In this document: piece by piece, positions 46,461-51,536 of the stretch
Position numbering within the stretch: position 1 is the first letter of the stretch
How the letters are laid out: each line of letters opens with the position of its first letter
Assembly: GCA_025201865.1 (NCBI GenBank)
Contig: MU602712.1
Location: 1-51,536 of the forward strand
Length of the DNA: 51,536 bases
Direction of reading: 5' to 3'
Source of the DNA: Ramicandelaber brevisporus
Taxonomy: Eukaryota; Kickxellomycota; Ramicandelaberales; Ramicandelaberaceae
Translations under genes and position numbers: made by a program
Notes under the pieces: model-generated
Told to the model about the DNA's origin: nothing
Database searches by the model: none
The model's input: the letters and a program-made list of their open reading frames with translations, nothing else

Positions 46461-47468
46461 TTAATCAAAATATTTAAAGAGACGCAGACATTGCTCATAG
46501 GCGGTGAACACGATTCCACCACTCATTGAAAGCCGACCGAGGCGTGGGACAGCACCCTTCCACAGTGCGAGCGGACCTTCCACTTTAAGGATAGTCGTAA
46601 AGCAGTGGAACGCATTTCGATACTTGTGGCCTTCGAGGGATTGTCGATGAGTCTTCACAACATCCAATGGCATAGTAGTGTACACTGTAATGATTCCTGC
46701 AACCACACCTGATGCGAATAGCATGTAGGTTGGCAACTGTGGCGGTGGTCCTGCTGTTGCTGCGCCATCGCTTTGACCACTGTATTCTGGATATTTGTAT
46801 GCCATGAGCGCATCTTTGGCAGCACCGTATGCTGTGAATCTAATTGCTGAATTAGCACCTTGACGCGCCATGACCGGTCCAAGCCCACGATACACTCCTC
46901 TGGGTCCTTCTTCCCTCACGATTGTCGTTACAGCATGGCCTAATCCCTTGAATCTTCGCTCCGCCTTTGACCTCGCCGCGTCATGGATAATCTTCGTTTT
47001 GATCGTTTCAGTGGGTGTAACAACCAGCACAGCCTCAGTCATGCCAGCACCAAGTCCAGCAAGCATCGAGCGCGTCTTGGTTAGCTTGCCAGTTTCGGGA
47101 TCGGCCAGCATATTCTTGATGGAGTCATATGTTGCAAAGCGAACGGCGGCTTTGGCAGCAGTGCCGATGACGAGAGCGGAGAGACCATCGTACAAACCGA
47201 GCACACCACGAGTGCGAACCGTTTGGACAATGCAGTCAACGGGACCCTTGTAAGGAGAGCCGGGAAGCTGGAGAATTGTCTTTGCACTTTCGAAAGGATA
47301 GGTGATGGTTGCCTCGATGCCACCGGCAATGGCACCAGCTGCAAGCGAGCGGATGCCCTTTTCCTTGGATGCCTTTGCAGGCTTAGCCGGTGCTGCTGGT
47401 GCAGCCAAGGTGGCAATGGTCGTTGTAGAAGTGGAAGGAGAAGTAGCAGGAGTGACAGTAGTGCTCAT
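46461..47468 (-). CDS. CTP1: Mitochondrial tricarboxylate (citrate) carrier
   Basis: A 335-residue mitochondrial carrier that exchanges citrate or isocitrate across the inner membrane. Three repeats of two helices carry the P-x-D/E-x-x-K signatures: YPFESAKT, TPTETIKT and MPLDVVKT. The start at 47468 gives a 40-residue Ala/Pro/Thr lead before the first helix (SLAAGAIAGGIEATITYPFE); yeast Ctp1 is 299 residues. The substrate-class stretches ARQGANSAIRFTAYG and RLGRLSMSGGIVFTAYE are those of the CTP1/SLC25A1 group. An insert of about 12 Gly/Pro/Ala residues lies before the fifth helix. Confidence 0.95.
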   Translation of the reverse strand: MSTTVTPATSPSTSTTTIATLAAPAAPAKPAKASKEKGIRSLAAGAIAGGIEATITYPFESAKTILQLPGSPYKGPVDCIVQTVRTRGVLGLYDGLSALVIGTAAKAAVRFATYDSIKNMLADPETGKLTKTRSMLAGLGAGMTEAVLVVTPTETIKTKIIHDAARSKAERRFKGLGHAVTTIVREEGPRGVYRGLGPVMARQGANSAIRFTAYGAAKDALMAYKYPEYSGQSDGAATAGPPPQLPTYMLFASGVVAGIITVYTTMPLDVVKTHRQSLEGHKYRNAFHCFTTILKVEGPLALWKGAVPRLGRLSMSGGIVFTAYEQCLRLFKYFD

Positions 47469-47989
47469 ATTGATAAAAACTGAGTAGGCTGTAGAAAGCA
47501 CAAGCAAGATGAGATGAAGTTTGTTGTTGGTTGCTTGTTGTGCACAAACACGCGCAGAAAAGGGACAGGAACGCACAAAGAGAGATAGAGAGGGAAAGAC
47601 AGAGAGAGAAAGAGAGCAAATGAGAGTGTTATGCAGATGACTTGTGACGCGTGCTTTCGAACGGACTAGGACGGAACCGGTGACAACGTGACACTTGTAG
47701 CTCACTCACTCGTTCGCTCACTGAAGTATAATACTGAATAATGAGTGTTAAGTATGCGAACAAGATTATAAAAAAAAAACCTTTTGAAGATCAGACAACT
47801 TGCTGTGGGGGACGGGTAGAGGAAAACTTATCGATTCGTCGAGTCATAGATAAGATCGGTGGCGAATAACCTTCAACCATCAGCTGTGACTTGCATTCAA
47901 GAGATCGGATAAGAAAAGGAAAGACTAAAAAGAAAGAAGAAAAAACACTTTAAACTTAAAAAAGAAGATGATGCTGGTTTGTTTGGTGT
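47469..47989. other. Intergenic: CTP1 promoter and VMA5 3' region
   Basis: Contains a GA-rich tract (47574-47622), i.e. CT-rich toward CTP1, and an A-run near 47770-47780. An AAGAAAGAAGAAAAAA stretch precedes the VMA5 end. No gene seen. Confidence 0.5.
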
Positions 47990-49315
47990 TTAACGTGCTT
48001 GAGCATGCTTCCAATCAACAGGGAACATGACAAAGGCGGTGTATGACTTGTCGTTCAACACGCTTGCAAACTCAGTCTCCCAGGCCGCAGTGGACGAGCC
48101 AGTATCAGCAACCGACGTATTCTTCATGCTGGATGTAAGCTTCGAAACCGAGCTTGATCCATCAATCACACGGACATTACCTTCGCTGACACTGGGGCGA
48201 GACTGCTGCTGAAGAGCAACAGAGTCACGGCCAGCAATGTCAAACTGGGCATAGGTTCGATTGAGAGCCTTGCGCAGCTTGGACTCAGCCTTAGGACGCA
48301 GCTTGATTGCCGCCGCCACAAAGTCTGGTGGAAGACCATAGCGCAGTACAGACTCCACAAACACACGGACAATCTTGATGTGAATGTATGCTGCAAACAC
48401 TTCGCTGAATGCGGTCCGGCACCAGCGCGTCAGCGTGGCCAGCAACATTTGCTCTCGCTCCTCGCTCTCGAGCAATGCCAGCCTGTCCTGTTCGGCAGCT
48501 TCAGGATTGAATGTGAAATCGCGAACCACAAACCGCTTCTCACGACAGCGTTGTATGAATTCGTCAACGGCTCTCCGGAATAGCGCAACGGAGTAGAGGA
48601 CGTAGTCGTTGTCGTCTGCAATCTGCTTGGCACTGCGTGGAACCACAAACGGAGCTAGAGTCTCGTAGCATTGGAGCCAGTCGGACTTGGACTGCTTGGG
48701 GACTGCAACGAAGCAGGTTGTCAAATGCTCCGAGGGAGGCACAACGTGGTCGCCCGTTACAATGCCAGCCAAAGAACGCACGCTGAGATTACCCTGCTGC
48801 TTGTTGGCTTGTGCCTGCAGAGTTGATTTGGCTGTCGCGTACTGAGACAGCTTCGTCTTCAGTCCAGAGTCGATCGATGTCGCTTCTTGCACAATTGCGT
48901 TGGTGACATCCGAGATGCTGCGATCAGTGACACGATACTTGGTCGCATCCCACTGCAGCGACTTCAGATAATGGTCAACCGTCTTTCCTTCAACAAGCAG
49001 CTGCGACTCAACCGGAGGCTCTTTAACACCCTTCGACTGCTGTTGCTGCTGTTGCTGAACAAGCAAATTCAGAAGAGTGTCGGCTGTTTTGCTGACAGTC
49101 GCTTCGAGCAGCGCGTCGTGTCTCGCCAGCTCGTCAGAGTGAACAATAAGCGCGTCAAGAGTGCCGATCCGGAACTCGGGCAGTGGGATGGAAGACAGCT
49201 CGCCAAGCTCGGTGCCGCTGCCACCGCTGGTTCCGGCAACATGGCTACGCAACGTGGCCAAGGCAGCCGCGCGATCCCCGCGACCTGGCACAGACACCAA
49301 CCAGTACAATGGCAT
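47990..49315 (-). CDS. VMA5: V-type proton ATPase subunit C
   Basis: A 441-residue subunit of the V1-Vo stalk that controls reversible assembly of the pump. The N-terminus YWLVSVPG and FRIGTLDALIVHSDELARHD (about 50-69) match the family. So do the block YLKSLQWDATKYRVTDRSI, the DHVVPPSEHLTTCFVAVPK run, the block FVVPRSAKQIADDNDYVLYSVALF, the FTFNPEAAEQDR block and AAYIHIKIVRVFVESVLRYGLPPDF. It ends with SYTAFVMFPVDWKHAQ. A Gln run (about 87-95) is species-specific. The start codon is 184 bp from that of the divergent ABC gene. It is one of three V-ATPase genes in the window. Confidence 0.95.
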   Translation of the reverse strand: MPLYWLVSVPGRGDRAAALATLRSHVAGTSGGSGTELGELSSIPLPEFRIGTLDALIVHSDELARHDALLEATVSKTADTLLNLLVQQQQQQQSKGVKEPPVESQLLVEGKTVDHYLKSLQWDATKYRVTDRSISDVTNAIVQEATSIDSGLKTKLSQYATAKSTLQAQANKQQGNLSVRSLAGIVTGDHVVPPSEHLTTCFVAVPKQSKSDWLQCYETLAPFVVPRSAKQIADDNDYVLYSVALFRRAVDEFIQRCREKRFVVRDFTFNPEAAEQDRLALLESEEREQMLLATLTRWCRTAFSEVFAAYIHIKIVRVFVESVLRYGLPPDFVAAAIKLRPKAESKLRKALNRTYAQFDIAGRDSVALQQQSRPSVSEGNVRVIDGSSSVSKLTSSMKNTSVADTGSSTAAWETEFASVLNDKSYTAFVMFPVDWKHAQAR

Positions 49316-49499
49316 TAGAGTTCGAGTAGAGAGTCTGATAGTTTTTTCGAGCGATGAGGCAGAGGAGTGGGGAGGAGTGGGGAGTTGGAAAGTAGCACGT
49401 CGTCACCGAAATCTTGGCATACACGCGCACATCCCAAAACAACAACGCAAGTGATCAGCTTTCTATTCGAGCAAGCGAGCAACCAAGCAAGCGGGCAAG
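49316..49499. promoter_or_regulatory. Divergent intergenic region, VMA5 / ABC ATPase
   Basis: 184 bp between opposite start codons, with a GAGGAGTGGGGAG repeat near 49362-49385. No TATA element seen. Confidence 0.45.
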
Positions 49500-50423
49500 A
49501 TGACGACGGACAGCGCAAACATACGCAGCTCGGTGGACGAAGACGGAGAGACGAGCGTCTTGATATCGATTGGCGACCACGACGATTCCCTGTTAGAGCC
49601 CGTGCTCAGCGTGATAGGGCTGTGTATGAGCCACAAACAACCGTGCGAGACTGGCCAGCTCGATGACACTGCTTCCAATACTAGCAGTGGCAACAGCAAC
49701 AGCAACGGCAGCAATGGACAAGGCAATACAGGCTATCTCAGCAGCCTGTTCAACATATTTAGCTCAAAGAAGCCCAGTTCGAGCCCAGCTGTTTTACCTA
49801 CAACCAACGTCATGCCTCCAACGTCCACGCTTTTATTCAACAACATCACGTTTGACTTGTATGCCGGCCAAACCATTGCAATCGTCGGTCCTAGCGGTGC
49901 TGGCAAAACAACTCTATTGCGCTGCATCGCTCAGCTAACAGCACGCGACGGCGGCGACATTCTCTTGCACGGCGAAACCGTCCAGTCTATGGATATGCCC
50001 GAATACCGCAGCCACGTCATGTACGTCCCTCAACGTCCGGCAGTCTATCCTGGCACCCCTTCTGACTTCATGGAGCAGCTCAGCAAGTTCTCATCACTGA
50101 AGGGCAGGGAACGACTGGATCCAGTTGAAATTGCAATGCATTGGGATCTGAGCGAAGACACGTGGCAGCGTTCGTGGTCGAGTTTGTCAGGTGGTGAACT
50201 GCAGCGCGTGGCGCTGGCCATTGCAGTATCGCTACAGCCACAGGTGCTGCTGCTGGACGAGCCAACAAGTGCACTGGATCATGAGACGTGTCTATTGGTA
50301 GAAACGACGCTGCGGAACTTAACATGCATATGGATCTCGCATGACCAGGCACAGGTTCAACGTGTTGCAACTGCTAAATTGCAATTTGAAGGCAATGGTC
50401 AAACATCCTTGATCTATTGTTAA
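49500..50423 (+). CDS. Stand-alone ABC ATPase, FetA/STAR1-like
   Basis: A 307-residue soluble nucleotide-binding protein. After an acidic and Ser/Asn/Gly-rich lead (1-105), one ABC domain is complete: Walker A GPSGAGKTT (130-138), Q-loop YVPQRPAVYPGTP (175-187), signature LSGGELQR (229-236), Walker B VLLLDEP (249-255), D-loop SALD and switch His in ISHDQ. No membrane helices are present. The short domain and the VPQ-RP-x-x-PG Q-loop resemble bacterial FetA (YbbL) and plant STAR1, which pair with a UPF0014 membrane protein in iron or UDP-sugar export. That partner is not in this window. The assignment below ABC level is inference. Confidence 0.72.
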   Translation: MTTDSANIRSSVDEDGETSVLISIGDHDDSLLEPVLSVIGLCMSHKQPCETGQLDDTASNTSSGNSNSNGSNGQGNTGYLSSLFNIFSSKKPSSSPAVLPTTNVMPPTSTLLFNNITFDLYAGQTIAIVGPSGAGKTTLLRCIAQLTARDGGDILLHGETVQSMDMPEYRSHVMYVPQRPAVYPGTPSDFMEQLSKFSSLKGRERLDPVEIAMHWDLSEDTWQRSWSSLSGGELQRVALAIAVSLQPQVLLLDEPTSALDHETCLLVETTLRNLTCIWISHDQAQVQRVATAKLQFEGNGQTSLIYC

Positions 50424-50919
50424 ACAAACCTACACGGATACATTACCACTTTTTCCTATCTTTTTTTATTAAAAAGACCTTTAAACAATACAATCAACAT
50501 AAAATTAACAGTCGTCACGGTTGAGTAAAGAATGTAAATGTTGAGGATGATGCACGTTCACTTGTTTCATCAGCGACCGTCCAGCTGTTTGGTAAGATTT
50601 TATTCTTTCTCCCACCCAAATCTGGAGACATCTGTCGCGAAAAGAATGACAGGAGATGGGGATTGAGTGTGTTTCATCTGTTTCTCCCCCCTCCTCTCCT
50701 CCCTCATGGAATGCGCAATATGCCCAGTGAAACAACACACAACCACACACATTCTTTCGTCCCTTTTCGTGCATATGTATATAAGTATATGCCATCGTGC
50801 AGACAACCGTGCCAAATCTAGATCGGAATGCTTACAGACTCACATCGACAAACTCATTTTTTTTCTCTGATACAACAAAACAACTGAACACATCATACAC
50901 TTCCATACACTTCTATACA
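50424..50919. other. Intergenic between ABC ATPase and Gly-rich gene
   Basis: AT-rich after the ABC stop, then C/T-rich, including a CTCCCCCCTCCTCTCC tract near 50685-50700. The promoter of the next gene occupies its right half. No gene seen. Confidence 0.5.
50771..50792 (+). promoter_or_regulatory. TATA box within an imperfect palindrome
   Basis: TATATAAG at 50778-50785 lies about 135 bp upstream of the Gly-rich gene ATG and sits between complementary GCATAT and ATATGC arms. It is the clearest TATA box in the window, fitting strongly regulated or abundant expression. Confidence 0.6.
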
Positions 50920-51536
50920 ATGCGATTCACTATTGCTTGCCTTCTTGTTGGCGCTCTTGCCGCGTCCGTCAATGCCGCACCCACACCAAGCAACGATGCA
51001 CTAGTTCTTAAGGGCAAAGGTGGCGGCGGCGGCGGCGCTGCTCCTTCAGGTGGCGGTAACTACGGCGGAGGTGCCCAGCCATCTGGCGGTGGTTATGGTG
51101 GAGGTGCTGCTCCATCTGGCGGTGGTGGCTACGGTGGAGGTGCACAACCATCCGGTGGCGGTGGCTACGGAGGAGGTGGTGCCCAGCCTTCTGGTGGTGG
51201 TGGCTATGGCGGCGGTGGTGCTGCTCCATCAGGCGGCGGCGGTGGCTATGGAGGAGGCGCTCAGCCATCTGGAGGCGGCGGCTACGGCGGCGGTGGCGGT
51301 GCTCAACCATCCGGAGGTGGAGGTTATGGTGGTGGCGGAGCACAGCCATCTGGTGGAGGTGGCTATGGTGGCGGTGGTGCACAACCTTCAGGCGGTGGCG
51401 GTGGCGGCTACGGAGGAGGCGGTGCCCAGCCATCTGGAGGCGGTGGCTATGGCGGTGGCGGCGCTCAACCATCTGGAGGCGGCGGCGGTGGATACGGAGG
51501 CGGTGGTGCTCAGCCATCTGGCGGAGGTGGTGCTAA
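50920..51536 (+). CDS. Secreted glycine-rich repeat protein (3' end outside window)
   Basis: Open from the ATG at 50920 to the window edge, 205 complete codons. A signal peptide (1-20, RFTIACLLVGALAASVNA) is followed by APTPSNDALVLKGK. The rest is about 13 imperfect repeats of 11-16 residues, each built as G-runs, then one Tyr, then G-runs, then AQPSG or AAPSG. Such Gly/Tyr repeats occur in structural wall, adhesive or elastomeric proteins. Each repeat keeps a single Tyr, which could be cross-linked (inference). The codons within repeats vary (GGC/GGT/GGA), so the repeats are kept by selection or are not very recent. Confidence 0.85.
   Translation, partial: MRFTIACLLVGALAASVNAAPTPSNDALVLKGKGGGGGGAAPSGGGNYGGGAQPSGGGYGGGAAPSGGGGYGGGAQPSGGGGYGGGGAQPSGGGGYGGGGAAPSGGGGGYGGGAQPSGGGGYGGGGGAQPSGGGGYGGGGAQPSGGGGYGGGGAQPSGGGGGGYGGGGAQPSGGGGYGGGGAQPSGGGGGGYGGGGAQPSGGGGA

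Overview
This window is eukaryotic nuclear DNA, almost certainly from an early-diverging fungus. The fungal marks are a Slt2-type cell-wall MAP kinase with a TEY loop, a Mif2/CENP-C with a C-terminal cupin, AA11-like chitin LPMOs carrying a C-terminal chitin-binding module, a CTP1 carrier and Rsp5-adaptor-like SPRY architecture. It also keeps genes that budding yeast lacks: eIF3h, eIF3k, Gemin2, an SREK1-like SR protein, the ppGpp/NADPH phosphatase MESH1, a C6orf136-type protein, a PPP4R1 HEAT protein and an animal-GLUT-like sugar transporter. Genes are nearly intron-free and tightly packed, and many proteins carry Gln/Asn/Ser tracts. This fits a zoopagomycete or Kickxellomycotina-like lineage, but that placement is inference. 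No rRNA, convincing tRNA, CRISPR or prokaryotic operon is present.

Layout. 1-0.7 kb: an inverted, truncated copy of the SREK1-like 3' end. 0.7-8.6 kb: V-ATPase proteolipid c, VMA22, mitochondrial methionine aminopeptidase, RPL9, a C6orf136-like protein, eIF3h, APT1 and MESH1. 8.6-13.5 kb: an F-box protein, a long hairpin-rich non-coding stretch, and a GLUT-like transporter. 13.9-20.2 kb: a small secreted Cys protein, eIF3k, Gemin2, UTP11, a small protein with a hydrophobic tail, and the intact SREK1-like gene. 20.3-24.3 kb: two near-identical ~1.97 kb units, each with an AA11-like LPMO gene, joined through a 10-N gap. 24.5-31.4 kb: a GNAT protein, PPP4R1 (a spliced gene with a 7-nt first coding exon) and PHS1. 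31.5-38.3 kb: MIF2, SLT2, a TM-SPRY-PPxY protein and a Ser-rich secreted protein. 38.3-40.3 kb: gene-poor, with a 471-N gap and possible transposon ends. 40.3-51.5 kb: an F-box protein, a C2H2 protein made of two duplicated modules, ELP4, CTP1, VMA5, a FetA/STAR1-like ABC ATPase, and a Gly-rich secreted repeat protein cut by the window end.

Functional themes. Three V-ATPase genes occur (subunit c, assembly factor VMA22, subunit C), with c and VMA22 adjacent on one strand. Translation and RNA processing are well represented (RPL9, eIF3h, eIF3k, UTP11, Gemin2, SREK1, ELP4). Several head-to-head pairs share only about 80-185 bp between start codons, so bidirectional promoters appear common. The most unusual structure is the duplication landscape: an inverted repeat brackets about 19 kb and abuts the tandem LPMO duplication. 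It suggests either recent rearrangement or an assembly effect of heterozygosity.
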